Shown: piece after piece, positions 24,704 through 38,159 of the stretch | How the letters are laid out: every line of letters starts with the position of its first letter | Numbering within the stretch: position 1 is the stretch's first letter | Assembly (NCBI GenBank): GCA_013397935.1 | Contig: VZRN01001305.1 | Location: 1,393,492 to 1,457,491 of the forward strand | DNA: 64,000 nt | Direction: 5' to 3' | Source: Dasyornis broadbenti | Taxonomy: Eukaryota; Chordata; Aves; Passeriformes; Dasyornithidae | Notes under the pieces: generated by a model | What the model saw: only the letters and a program-made list of their open reading frames with translations | Database searches by the model: none | Told to the model about the DNA's origin: nothing | Translations under genes and position numbers: made by a program

Positions 24704-24728
24704 ACACACACACACGCACACACACACA
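24704..24728. repeat. (CA)n microsatellite
   Basis: About twelve AC dinucleotides with a single interruption (cg). A potentially variable simple repeat. Confidence 0.9.
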
Positions 24729-26817
24729 TTAAAAGACTTCTGCTGGTTGGTTCATGGGCCCAAAGGAAGAAGGAAACAAAGAGGAGGGGAGAATGAATTG
24801 GACCAAATAATTTGTACAGAAGGAATTAAAGCCATGTGGGAAATTCTCCTCAGAAAGTCAAGGAACCAAGCTCCGCTTTTACTTTTCAGCAAATAAACTG
24901 ATAGAAATTTTAAAAAGAAACAAAATGGGAAGAAAAAGTATATCTAGATGCAAGTTGCAAAAGTTGAATTAAAAAAAATGAACTGAAAAAGAATGAAAGC
25001 ACTTGCTGTAGTCTAAGGTAGTTGAGAGGAAAGCATCAGCATGATGTTGCTCTAAGGCACTTCATGAAGGACAATGTATTTGTGTCTCACAAGCAGGATG
25101 AAGGAAAAATAATTGCATTCTTGTACTTCAGTGAGAATCTCTGCAGCATACATGTGCGTAGGAATAAAGGCTTTTGTATATTTTCATAGCTACACTTCTC
25201 CAATAAAAGAACTTTACTGTCTCAAAAAGTCTGCAATTTGGTTATGAAAATCTAAAAATTTCTCACTGTAATTTTACTTTATCATATGCATCTTTGTTGT
25301 AATGTATATGCTTATAATTTCACAACGGTAGAGGAAAAGAAGGAAATAACTGGGTAAATGGGTCTTTGTACTCTCTGCTGAATGCTTACAATTAGCTGCC
25401 TTGGCAGTTATTATTTTATAAGTATTTTGTTCTGATTTGCATCTTTGGAATTGCCACTTTGTTTGGCCCTGCAAAAAGACACTGTTTTTCAACAAAAAAT
25501 GTCAGTTCTATAGAACTGCTTAATTGAAGTCGCCCATGTAGCCTCAATGTCCATTTAGGCTCTGCAAAGCAGCTGAAGCCTGCAATGAATGTATCAGTGT
25601 TTGGCTTAGATACAGAAGCGTCAGACCACAAAAGAATGCAGACAAAAGATTTTTTAAAAATGCAAAGGATGAAAAAGAGTATTTTCAAAGGCTAAAATGT
25701 AGCCTTTGGACATGACAACATTATTTTTGTTCTGAGTAAAAATAGCAAGGGTTTCTTTCAATAGATGAATGACGTTAGCGATACAGCCAGTGTAGGAAGC
25801 TGACACTGGTGAGGGCCAAGATCTGATAATTTGATTTCCATTTGTGTTCAGCTGATCCAATGAATTTTAGTGTAGCTGGAAAATGACATATCAGGAGCCT
25901 GCAGGCTTCCTGAAATGCCTCCAGCTAAATGCAGGTCCTCCTTGCATTTTTACAACTACTTGTGGCTCCTAGCATACCAGCATGATGACAGTCTAAAAGT
26001 AAGTGGTTTTGTGATGAATGAAGATAATTAAAATAGAAGAGTATTGATTTCCTTGAATAAGGACTTTATTGAAACCCTGGAAAATCACCTTGATGCAAAA
26101 CTAGGAATATTGAGACTGCTCTCAAAACATGAGGATTTCTGCATGAAAGCAGCAAATCCAATAATTTCCAAAGACCAAAATTTGGCAGCCAAGGGGGAAA
26201 ACTTATTCAGAGAGAGATTATTACAGTTTTTAGTTTTTAAAATTACTTTTACAAATAATTTTTGTTACTTTTGCTGTTTTCCAACTTTTGTGGGCTAAAA
26301 GCACCCTTTCCTTTCCTGTCCTGTTAACAAACATCCTTCTAAAGTATTATTCTCCTTTATTAGTCTTATAATTTGTGGGGTAATAAAAAAAATTGTTTCT
26401 ACAGCCTTCATGGTTAGAATAAGAAAATAAGTGCAAAAAAGTGAGAAAATATGGAAGGGAAAAGAGCTGGTTCAGAGGTAAATACTTCTTAGAATGAGAG
26501 GCTGTCAAAGCCAAATTGATTCGTAGTTTGAGTCCTGAAGTATGCTCATGTTTGCTCTATAACCACAGAGCTACCAGAGGACAAAGTTGATGTTGTGCTA
26601 AGGGAGCTGGCAGCGGCATGGTGTAAGAAGTATTATCACACTGGACACACATGAGTCTAATACCTAAGAATATACAATGGTAGCCCCAGGAGAGAGTCCA
26701 GCAGCTTTTCTGCAGCAGTTCGCACTTCAGTGCAAAGAGCTGACAAGGGAAAAAACCTTATGGAAGAGAGCAAACAGAGTCCTAAAAAAACTTCTAAAGG
26801 TGAAATGGGGTCATAAA

Positions 26818-26896
26818 TTTGTCAATTGCAGTAAATTTAGGAGTTTCTCACAGTAATTTTGTCAATTGAAGTAAATTTAGGAGTTTCTCACAGTAC
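26818..26896. repeat. 40-bp tandem duplication, two copies
   Basis: Two adjacent copies of a 40-base unit containing 'gtcaattg' and 'aggagtttctcacagta', with period 40 (26821 and 26861) and only one or two differences. A recent local duplication. Confidence 0.85.
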
Positions 26897-28377
26897 TGAA
26901 ATGGGCTAAAGGTATGAGTAGCTCTGATTTTGTTTTCTTCTGTTCTGCTGTCATTAAATACATCTAAACTGCCTTTCACTGGAAATATATATGACATAAC
27001 AAGTAGAGAATCTTCACAGTTCAATACGTAAATTTACAGTCTCCTGGTTTTGGTTGTTTTTCCTTAATTGGAAGTGTGTGTGTGTTTGGTTGGTTGGGTT
27101 GGGGATTTCCCACCACCCACAGTACCGACTGTGAGCACTCAGGCATTCTGTCATGTTTTTCTTGTGCTGAACACTGACAGAGTTCACACTTAACAGAAGT
27201 GTTCACAAAGCTACATTAATATACAGCAACAGAATAATTTTGCAATTAAATATTTGTATGATAATTACTAATTCAGTGCTCAGAAGTTTAGTATTAACGA
27301 GCTTGTAACAGTCTAGTTGCATTAATGTGTGTTTGCTAATGGAAAAACACTTTTCTAATGTGGATGTTTTAAAAAATTTCAAAATACACTATGGCAAGTA
27401 GAATATTATGAGTTTCCAACTTTAAAAATAAATTACTTTGATCTGTTCCAGACATTATGTTTCAATGATACATTCAAAAACACACAAGTTCCTAAAATAA
27501 TTTTGTTTTTTTTTTAAAGTTGAGTGAAGAAACCATTTGATGGTTTTGATTGAGTACTTGGCTAAATTTTGGATGACACCTGCTTATTTTAAGCCAGACA
27601 GCCAAACATGATGCAAGATATAACAGTGTTTATTTTTCAATTTCTTTGATAAGAAGGAAGGACCTGCATACCTCAGTAGCAATTAAGGGGAAAAGAAAAA
27701 TAATCCTACAAGATAGTGCCACTCCTGTCTTTTTCAATTTTACACCACAACCCTTACTCTAATCACCAAATGTCAGTAGAGGAACAGATGATGACAAGCA
27801 TCGTCATCATCAGGGCCTTTACAGTGGCTTTAAAGAGGCTTAAGACTTGACATCAACTAAGGGGTTTATGTATGTCATACTCGTGCTTGCAAGAATATAT
27901 TTTGCTAGGCTTTTAGGGGTACTGCACTCTAGTTAAAAATATGTACCTAAACAACTGTAGTTTCTGAGCTGACAGCTCCCAAAGACAAATCTATACTATT
28001 TAGATAGATGACAAACTGAGCTCCAGAACTATTCCTATTTCTGATTGCCAGAAATAGTTTCATGTTATTCACACATTGCTGCTACAAAGTAATCTGGTGG
28101 TTTTAGTATCAAAGACCTTTTGCTAAATTCTGCAATATTGAGTTTTATTAGCAGTATAGCAAGAAAGGAGACCTTATCCTATATTTTTTTTACCTCCTTA
28201 TTACTTTGCATATACATATACACATTCACCAGTTCAGCATTTTTTCCATGTTCACCAAGTATGATCATAGGACTGCATCATTCAAAAGAAAAGCTTTCAT
28301 ACGATTAAAAGAATACAAAGCTAAAGTTTATAATGTGATAGTGGAACGGTAACCAAATTTCCTTTTTTTGTTTTGGA

Positions 28378-28668
28378 AATGGATGGTGCCAGACTCTTTT
28401 CAGTGGTACCCAGCGACAGAAAAAGGTGCAATGGCCATAAACTAAACATAAGAGGTTCCACCTCCACATGGGGAAGAACTTCTTTATGCGGAGAGTGGCC
28501 GAGCACTGGAACAGGCTGCTCAGGGAGGTCGTGGAGTCTCCCTCTCTTGAGACACTGAAAATCCACCTGGACATGTTCCTGTTATCACCTGCTCTAGGTG
28601 ACCCTGCCTTGGCAGGCGGTTTGGACTAGATGATCTCCAGAGGCCACTTCCAACCCTTTTGTGACTCA
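28378..28668 (+). mobile_element. CR1 LINE 3'-end fragment, relatively young
   Basis: Starts at the ORF2 C-terminal segment 'atggtgccagactcttttca' and runs through the CR1 3' UTR to 'ccacttccaaccc' and a worn terminus 'tttgtgactcagtg'. About ten differences separate it from the copy at 21050-21342 over the shared 225 bases, so both belong to the same young subfamily. 5' truncated. Confidence 0.92.
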
Positions 28669-30214
28669 GTGAAGTGAAATCCAAATATCTGCCAAATGTC
28701 TGGAGCTCCCAGTGAGGTCTGGACTGATAAAGCAGCATTTTTGCAAGGTGCTGTTGGCAAAATCCTGACAGGGATGGAAATTTTCTCACAGCAAAGTTGC
28801 ACCTTGAATCAGAGCTTCATAGTAGCTGGTTTCTGGGTGAGATCTCTATACAACAGTATTCAATCAAAAATTGAAGCAACTTGGATTTTTCCTAAGGCAT
28901 TATTTTGAAACCTTTTTAGACTTCCCTCACATCTTTTCTGTGGCATTTTATGTCTCTCCTACTCTTCCTCAACATGCATATAGTTAACTCCTCTAGCCTG
29001 CCCCAAACCTGTGTTCCTCAGGCTATAGCTACACATACTGTTTATTCTTCACAGTGTTTATTCCTTTACCCATAAAGAAAATGCACTCTTTCCTCACAGA
29101 AAAACAGCTCATACAGTCCAAATCTTACAGCTGCTTGTTGCAATTTCATTAGCTTAAAGGAAAAGCCACACACATTCTTCAAGGGGCTGCTTGCAGAAAG
29201 CTTTAGGAGTATGGAAAGCATGAAAGGCAGAGAAAAGTTAGGTAGAATTTCATGGGGTTTTGCACCATGGAAGGAGGCATTGGCTATTCCTGTCTCCAAA
29301 AAAAGGCCTCACTCCAATTTACATGGGTTTTTCCTGTTGCTAAGAACAGGAAGTGGTATCCAGGAATTCATAGGGCAAAAAGAATTCCAGACACACTCGC
29401 CTGTGCTTTCTACACTCTTTCTGATTGTTCCCATTGACTAACTAAATTGTCTTTATTGACAAAATTCCCTAAATGCTTATCTCAGGATAACTTTTTCAAT
29501 TCAGGAACTCCTTCACAGAAAAAAATCTTTTATGTCTACTGTGAACTCCCCTCCTCCCAATGCTGTCTAAAATGCCAGAAGTTGTTTAAAGGATCTCTAC
29601 GGTGTTCAATTCCCGATCAGTAAGAGTTCAATGGTCTGGAAAATAAGGAAGAGAGTGTCAGAAGGAGTTTCTGGGATGCTTTTACAAAAGCCATGTGTTC
29701 AGCACTGTGCTAGAGCCAGGAACAACCAATCAGCCCGGAAGCAGCTTTCTCAGACACAACTTAATTCCACAAAACCTTCAGGATTCTAATACAGCCTTCG
29801 TATTCTGAAAGTCTGATGTGGTCATGCCGCATATTTGTACCCGGACAAACAATTTCAGTCTTCCTTCAAAATGAGAGAAAACAAATAAGATGTTCTGATT
29901 TAACTGAACATATAATTAAAACACAGTTTTTGATCTAGAATTCAGCTATGAAATCTACATAGACCACCACCTCTTTTGTTCAGATTGGAGGGGTGCATAT
30001 AAAGGAGGTAGGTTTGAGTTACTCTTGTCTGTATTTCATCTGTGCAGCAACATATGGAATTTTCTACTGTTGATAGCTCTGGCATACACAAATTACTATT
30101 GGCAAAGCAATGATCTAAGACTCAGAAAGGAATGCAAAAATTTGCAAAAGGGTTATATAAAATATGCAGATAAAACCTTGGTCCCATCTCACACAATCAC
30201 AGTAAATACACAGT

Positions 30215-30231
30215 AAAAAAAAAAAAAAAAA
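30215..30231 (+). repeat. A17 homopolymer
   Basis: Seventeen consecutive A. No gene-like or retrocopy-like sequence precedes it, so it is treated as a simple homopolymer. Confidence 0.85.
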
Positions 30232-33200
30232 CTTCCAAGGGGATTAATATGGATTTATCATCTAGTCCCAGGGCAAAACATAGGAAAGTTCAAAGCGAAA
30301 TGGAAAAATACATTGAGAACTTCTGTAGTAAATTGTGTCTTGTTTTACTCTGGTGCTTACACTGGCTGAATGTTGATATACTGCTGCAGCACTAGGGCTC
30401 ATCCATCTTTGGATTAGCACTAAAGAAAATGCTTTAGTTTGACAGTTGTAGTGAGCCTTGCACTTTTTCTCTTTTATTCACAGCTGGTTAGGTGTACAGG
30501 TCACGTTCCAGCCTCATTAGTGAATGGTGGCAACTGAAGTCTAGTTATTAATTCTCCAGCTTGCAAGTTGTTAGCAACCGAAGCCAAATAATATTGACAT
30601 AATGTTGGCTGAACCAGAGATTTCTGAATCTAGTAGGACCTTTATTTTTGTTTCTTGATGAAAAAAAGTGACTGCTTAGTGCTAGACAGGTTCACGTATG
30701 CTAACATTGCAGCTGGTGTGTTAACAACTGGAAGAGTTACATGCCTGAATGTTTCTATTCTGATTCTCTTTTTGGAATTTTTTCAAGACTTCTGAAAATT
30801 TACAGGCCTGATTATACTTCCTGTTCTCCCTGGGAAGTGAATTTTTTTGTGAGTGCAAAGGCTCCTGTTAGCTTAAAATACAAAAATATCTTGCATTTGC
30901 AAGATGTAATTTCCATCTTAGATACTCTGAAATACTTACTCTGAATACATTCTTACTCTTCTACCAGCAGAAGTATCGTATTCATTCTGCGTCATTACCA
31001 GGTCAAGACTATCAGGGGACAACTATGAATTTTCATATTTTCCTAATGTATGACAAAATATATATTTGAGGAGGATGTGAGAGATGGAAAATTGTCACTG
31101 TTAAGGTATCTCTAATGTGCGCATGATCACAATACCCTGGCATGTTAATTAAATTAACTGAAGCCTAATTCAATTAATACACCTTTTTCATCCTTCTAAT
31201 TACAATAGCATGACTTCTATTGGTGCCATACATGTTCATCTGTTTGTGTACATATGATCATTCCTGTTTCTGTCAGTAACAAAGACATAATTTATAGAAA
31301 TAAGCTAAGATTGACTTTTGTCCCTAGTAATGCAATTAAAGCCCAGAACTAAACAAAGTAAAGCATTATGTTGCATGACAGGACAGCATCTGTTGTCTCC
31401 TGTAATTACTACTAAAATGTAAAGGGAATTTTGTATGCCATTTTTCCAATCTCTTCATTGTCTTATGAATGCTATTCATATGTCTTTTTTTTTATCCTAA
31501 AATTTGACCTCTCCTTTTCAAAAGTCAGCAAAATTAGCATTGTGGCTTACCTTTCAATTCTTGGGAAATCCAGTGAAATTAATCTCTGGCTATTCACGGG
31601 TACACATGTTGCTTTTCTTGCTGTGACTGTACTCTGAACTGTTGAGTTGAAGGAATATTGAAATGTCAGCATGCTTCTTGCCTATAAATAAAGAACAGGC
31701 ACATCGAATGACTGGTGTCAAGAAGGGAATGACAAATCATGTTCACATATAACCCCATATTTCTTGTGTGTTGCCCCCCTACAACTCTATCCAATAGTGA
31801 CATATAATTTCTGCAGTGTAATCCAAATTGCATTCAAAGGATAGACAATTTTTATTACCATTCATCTTTGTCAGGATCACTTGAACAGCACATGTAACTG
31901 AACTCTTCAAGAGGCAATCTTTTTCTGTGCAAAGTAATATTAGAATACAAACAGTGAGCCAAGAAGAAATAGGAAAAACAGAAGTTCACAGCACTCCTAA
32001 GAATCTACTGTACAAAGTAAAAACCTTTAAAAATTATGCCTATGGGACTAAATTTTTGATTTGTCTAATGTCTTGTTTCCAGAGTCCTATCAATGAAGCC
32101 TTTTATATTGGAAATGTTCCTTAAAAGACTCCCAGTTGTCATAGTTCCTCTGTCTTCACTCAGCCTGGCTAATACACACGTTGCTTGGACGCTTATTTCA
32201 AGCAGGGAATTCTGAGGCTACCAGAAATATCACTTTTATTAAAGATATTAACTTTTATTAGAAATCAGGAGAAATGGTAGAATCAGAAATGAGGATTCAG
32301 GGGAAATGATAGAATCAGAAACCATCTAGAGGAACTGTCTTGTGTAATCAGTGAAGGACTGTGACACGATCATAACGAGGAAAAGCAGTTTTAGGGAACA
32401 ATGAGTTGGAATTGAGACAGAAAGCAATGGGTAGCAGTAGAAAAGTGAGGATCATAACAAACTGCTATGCATTTTAGTTAATTTCTGGCTTCTAAATGCC
32501 CCAGGCATCCCCTGATCATTCACACGTTGATCCAGGAAATAAAAATAATGGAGACACACTGAGATGTTGCTTCACAGAAATTCTGGTCTTACATTTGATA
32601 TCATAGTTCTTCTGTTTGTGCTGTCAATTATATATTTGATTAATTCCTTACTTTTCTCATGGTTACATTACTCTTTTTATTGGATACAAAAAGTTCTGTT
32701 TATGTATTTGTTTTTGTATAATAAATATTCTTGCACATTTATGATGAGCCCATATAATAGGTCCACAATAACCCAGATCCTGATCACAAGAAGCTTTGTG
32801 TAGGTTTCACCACAGCCTCCTGTATTCTGTCTTCTCCATTTCTCTTGTTACTCTTGGGAGCAAGTTCAGTGATGAACAGGTGCAGTGACAACAGAGATGC
32901 ATCAACACAGTGCTTCCAGGTGAGTGAGCCTCACTGAAATGCCTTAGGGCATTGCAAAAGTATTGAAGTAGTTCTTCTGCATTTTAAATGTTTTCTGCTG
33001 TGCTCCACTCACTTTATGCCCATTTAGATAGTTGGAGTGTTCTGCAGTGGGAGGAGTCTTTCTTGGCGGTGGTATAAGCAATATAAAGGCTGTTTATCCA
33101 CAGGCCTCTTGCAGAACATTGCAAATGAGCTGTCAGAGCCAGAATCTCAGCATGAGTCGGAAGCCAGTTCAGACTGCTGAGCAACCCAGAATCCAGGAAG

Positions 33201-34677
33201 TGCAAAGACGGTTTAAAGCCACTCTTGCTTATCTTCCCCTAAGGCTATGAATTCGGTTCTCCTTCTTCTATGTATGCAGTGTAAAATTTATCCTGTAGCC
33301 CTGCTGCATTGTGTACTTAATTTAGCAGGCTCCTTTCTACACCAGGATTGGGTTTTGTCACTTGAAAAACAGTACAAATAGGAGTGCTTTCCCCGTGTTG
33401 TAAATAGGCACAGGTGTTTCTGTACACCTATTTTAATCTCTGTCAGCAGATGAGGACACACACTCGGAATAGTTATAATCAGTCTTTCTGCAAACTTCTG
33501 CTGCTTTTGGGTCAGGCATGTAAATCCTCACATTATCCACAAAACATGTACAATATTGAAATAATTCAATGGAAGAACTACATATTTTCCAGACCTGCAG
33601 ATTGATTTGATGTGATCTCATTTGTGGGCAATAGTGCCATTCCGTTTCAGTCCTTTGCCTCTCTTCTAGCAAACAATAGGGCTGCCAATTTCTGCCAGCT
33701 GTGGGAAATTCTGAGATATGAATATTTATCCATTGGGATGTGAAATGAGAATAATAAAGGGTGATGTTTCAAAAAGCTGTATTTTGAAGGAAAAGACCAC
33801 CCGTTTAATTTTGTGGCAATTTGTTAAATGTAAGACTGAAGAGAAATCAAGCTAGCTTCTTGAAGCTGGTACTGTGAAAGTGGCTAGCTTTTTGAGTCTT
33901 ATATTTAATATACTGCTCACAGAATTTATCACATCCAATTCTTTTACAACAGCCAGTATAATTTCATGTGTGATTGAAAGCTATATCAAAATGTGTTCCT
34001 GAAGTGTTGCATTGTATTGAGCCATTTTTCTCTTTACACTTCAATAAATTTACTACTGTGTGTACAGTGTCCCCAAATATCTTTTATAAATAACGGTATT
34101 GGAGACTCACCACTGCCTGAAGGTTGTGCTAGATTTCATGCATATTCAGGATAAGACTTTTGCAGTCAAGCCAACTGGAAAAGAAATGGCAGCCTAACAG
34201 ACATAACATGAAAAGAAATAGTACACAAACAGTACAGTTAATTAAACAAAGCAGAAGAATCAAGACAGAAGATTATTTCAATGCAGAACTTGATCTGAGG
34301 TGAAAGAGGGCAGAGCACTGGGCAGCTCAAGGGAATACTGCCTTCAGTACCTCCTACAGTCGTATTCTTAATTGGATTGGACCATGACTTCCACTGTTTT
34401 GCAAGGGTGGTAGCAGGTGTCCAGCATGCTCATTTTAATCTGATCATCCCCACTACAACAAAGTATTAGCAAGGAGGAAGTGCTGTGAGGAACCATGTCT
34501 AGTGAAGTAAAGTGAGCTAGAGTAGCTGAGCTGAAGAATTTATTAGTGTGATTATATTAACACAAAGAGCTTCCAACTCATATATATTGGACAGTTTAGA
34601 TGCACTGTTCCTACACTGTATAGCATACTGTTCAAACAAATATGTAAAAAAGACCAACAAAAACCAAAGCAACAACA

Positions 34678-34700
34678 CCAAACAAACAAACAAACAAACA
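34678..34700. repeat. (CAAA)n simple repeat
   Basis: Five to six CAAA units in an A-rich context. Confidence 0.85.
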
Positions 34701-35800
34701 TGACAGAAAAGCAAGAAGAAGGAAATAAAATGCATGAGGAAACTCAAATACAGAAAAGTGGAACAGCATTTCACCAGGGATGTGAGAAGCATGTAGTTAA
34801 CTCAGCCTCTCTAAGGCTCTAACCTTGCTAGTTCAATGATGCTACCCAATGTCTTTAGAGGCAAAGGTCAGGAAAACTGGGAAAACTATTTTGGGGTCCT
34901 ATAGGCACTTTCTGGCTTGGCACAAGATTCTGGATATAGTTAAATCACCTGGATGCTGTGATAAGATAAATACACTGAATCTGACTGACTAATACCTAGT
35001 GAACAGAGCAAGAGAAAAGAAATATAAGGTAAAAGCACTTATTTATATTTTCATGTCTTGACAATAAGGTTAATTTGGTTTTATAGGCCTTTTCTCCTTT
35101 TGATTAATTTAGATTCACTGGGAAGAAAAGGCCCCTTTCTAAGACATTTTTACATTTCCAAAATATTGAGGGTGTATTACTTTGTTTTTTTTTAAAAATA
35201 TCAGTATGGGCCACCTATGGTCTCAGAAGCAGAGAACCAGACAGGTGAAAAGTATGCAGTTAAATACAGGTCTGTTATATGATGTCATTGTAAAACCAAA
35301 GAAACGGTGGCATTTTGAGAGTAGCCATGGCTCATATTTGGAACTCAGCAGAATAAATAATCTTCTATACAATCCTGTTGCAGACCTATTGCAGCCATAT
35401 CTGGAATACAGTGCACTGGCATTTCCAACCATTTAGGAATAATGCAGGAGAAAAATTATGCTAAATGGTGACAAAGTTCTCCAAAAGTTTCAGGGGAAAA
35501 AACCAACACTTTGTACAAGATGAACATTTTTAGGAGCTCCACATGCACAAAATAGTTCAGTTTATTACAGCAGCTCAAAATCAGTGTTGACTGTTACAGG
35601 ACCTGGTTTGGTTTGCAGTTCAATTCACCTTCCTAAATAAACAGTTAAATTAATTATTGAAAAAGACAGCTAACCTGGCTTTTGCTAGTTCTATGTCTGC
35701 TTACATATTTTGATGTATAACTGACACAGTGCCACCCAACAGAAAATGTGTTGATATTTTTTCACTGTCCACTGCTCTAATTCTCATTCTTTAGCCTTGC

Positions 35801-36029
35801 TGGTAGATTTGAGTGTTTCAGCTGCATGTATGAGGTGCCAAAGAATGCAGCACTGCAGCACTTGGTAGATTTGTATGTGGCACTGATGGTAGCTGGGGAC
35901 CTTGGTGCTTCTGCTGCAACAAATAAACTAGAGAGAATGATCTTGCGCTGCCTGCATCGTGCTTCAGGCAAACTCACTTTCTTTTGCGTTCCAGCCTCTA
36001 GCTATTTGGTCAGCATCCCTGTTCTTTGA
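35801..36029 (+). other. unassigned exon-like open segment
   Basis: A long pyrimidine tract with a branch-point-like 'ctaat' ends in 'cattctttag' at 35794. The following sequence stays open to a stop near 36029, reading GRFECFSCMYEVPKNAALQ, then HLVDLYVALMVAGDL and ASAATNKLERMILRCL. Codon use looks more protein-like than the surroundings. No clear donor follows: GTAGCT after 'actgatg' and GC-type sites are possible. I do not recognise the peptide. It could be an isolated exon, a decayed retrocopy or chance. Confidence 0.25.
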
Positions 36030-38019
36030 AATTGCTTTAATTATCTTTCAGTATTGTCACTTGGAACTTCAGCATATGGTTTTAAGTCACATCACTGATG
36101 CTGCTCTTACTTGCACTGACTGCTGTAGAAATACTTTAGAAAATGACGCAATCTTATATCTCCTTTTATACTGGTTTATTTCTTATATCCAAGCTGTTTC
36201 TTGTCCCACTTCTTTCTGAGCTCCTAATTTATATTGTTTTATGATCTCCCCTTCTTTCTTAATCTCCTGCTCATAGTAAAATTTTCTTGTAATATTCCTA
36301 AATGGGGGTATATAACTGTGGCATTGAGAGCCTCTTAATATATATAACAGTATGGATTATTAGGACATAGGCACTATTACCTTCTTGGCAGAACTAATTA
36401 GCACTTTTAACAGCTGGCTCTGTTTAGAAACCAAAGTTGCCTTATGGCTGAGCACCCTGGAAAATACTATTCTAAGAAGATTTGTCCCTTCTTATAATAT
36501 TAACCTACATTAACAAAATATATTAAAATACTGAAGAGAGTGTCTGGAACAATGTTACTAACATGGCCAAAGGTCAGCACCAGTTTTACCTTAAATTAAT
36601 GAAAACTGTATGATGGATTTTTATTTTAGTAAGAACAAGTATTTAATTTTTAACAATCCTTCATCTCTGCCCTCCAACAAATCTAGGAATGCATATAAGA
36701 GAATATTCAAAGCAAAACACATACGAAAAATTCTGAGCTTTTTTTCCATCTACTGGGCTTCTCTGGCTAATAAGATCTCTTTTATTCACTCGAATGAATT
36801 TGCTTTGGACTCAATTTTTCAGATCATTTTCAAACAGTAGGTACTATACAGAAAATAGTATAATTTTGAAGCCCTTACAATATTTTAGGTAGTAAGTGAT
36901 GGTCACTGACAAGTCATAACCAGGGACCATGTTCTTTAGAAGTTAACATCTACAAGAAATTAGATCTCCCTCAACCTTTGAGTTTTCCTCTTAACTTGGG
37001 TATGCTAAAAATGAAGGCAGGAACACATCTCAAGTTTGCTTTTGTTCCACTTCCTGAATGGAAACATGCAAAATTGCCCAAGGATGAGGAATAATAATAC
37101 ACACATAGAGACTGCCAGTCCGACACACTTGAACATGATTTTTGGCTATGAAAAGTCTTGACACTGTAGTACTCAAGCAAAAGTGTGTACAGGCAGACAA
37201 ATCTACAACTTGCTCACAGTACTCCAGAAGGCAGATCTGCTAAATTTCAATCCTCTCCATTTTCAGGTGCAGATACGAAAACAGTGACTTATATAATAAC
37301 TTACTAGGTAGCATATTCTGATCTTGCAGAAGTGAAAATGTCCTTAATAAAAGTTTAATGCCCCTTTAACCCGTTTATAAACCACTTTGTATGGCTACAT
37401 ATAAATGTCGACTCTTAAAATACTTTATTCATGTCCATGATGTAGTTATTGCACAGATTCAAAATTGTCAAAACTTCATACTTATGAAGAATACCAGTCT
37501 AAGCGTTTACTTGATTTCCTGGTCAGAGTATTCTGAAAGCATTATCCTTTTCCTTTCATTTGAAAATCCAATTCAAATTAGCATTATTTTAGATATCCAG
37601 GACAAGCAGGGTCTCTGTTAGGGTACTACAGTATACACATTATTAATGATCAAAAAACTTCTCTGTAATGTATTGAAGATATCAGTCTGGTAAGTACCTA
37701 CACATGATATGGTAGATTTTTCCTTTTAATTCCTTTTCTTTAGATTTTTCCTTTTTTTCTTTATCCTGTTTTAAGGTATTCATACTCTCATTGTAAGATA
37801 TGAAGCCCAGATGTTCTCTCACTTATTCCCAGAAACTCTCCAGTATAGCTTACCCCATAGGAACTAAAGCTGTAGTTTATGTACACGGCCATAGAGCGGC
37901 AGCCTAGTAACAAAAAAAATGCACTTGATGTTACAAGAAGTGGGTGTTTCCTAATGGTTTAACATTTCCGAGGGGTTTCTAAACACTAGAGAAGAAAATG
38001 CAGGAGGCATGACTACTCC
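36030..38019. other. AT-rich interval, nothing recognised
   Basis: No repeat family, RNA gene or secure exon could be seen. Confidence 0.4.
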
Positions 38020-38086
38020 GGGGGTGGGGGCGGCAGGGGGCGGAATCTGGCCTTGATAAAAGCTCAATACTAAGGGGAGGGAGGGG
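38020..38086 (+). promoter_or_regulatory. isolated G-rich / GC-box patch
   Basis: Within strongly AT-rich DNA there are runs ggggg-t-ggggg-cggca-ggggg-cgg (38020-38043), including Sp1-type GGGGCGG sequence. A TATA-like 'gataaaag' follows at 38055-38062, then ggggagggagggg (38074-38086). This could be a small promoter or enhancer core, or a G-quadruplex-forming tract. No transcript start or exon is evident downstream. Confidence 0.3.
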
Positions 38087-38159
38087 TAAGAGGTTGAAAA
38101 TTGGATGGCAAAGGGGGTCACATTATGTGCCTGTATAAGAAAAGATGATCAAAGAGTAA

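Larger units (their letters stand above)
24206..28377. other. AT-rich interval with minor simple repeats
   Basis: No gene is supported. It holds a CA tract at 24704-24728 and a 40-bp tandem duplication at 26818-26896. The open frame at 24347-24616 and its complement have neither a recognised domain nor flanking splice sites good enough to call. Confidence 0.35.
28669..35793. other. AT-rich interval, no gene supported
   Basis: About 7 kb without a recognised repeat family or secure exon. It contains an A17 run at 30215-30231, a homeodomain-site-rich block at 31141-31205, an imperfect local duplication near 32225-32320, and a (CAAA)n tract at 34678-34700. The open frame at 33032-33250 lies in slightly richer sequence, preceded by 'aatataaagg', but is not recognisable. 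Confidence 0.35.

Noticed and set aside
30025..30231. Open frame followed by an A17 run, considered as a processed retrocopy
   Set aside because: The frame has no recognisable protein similarity, there is no AATAAA at the right distance, and no target duplication was found.
35260..35436. Phrase resembling the CR1 peptide (LLQPYLEYSALAF) considered as an ancient CR1
   Set aside because: Similarity is limited to a few residues, with no other CR1 blocks in order around it.
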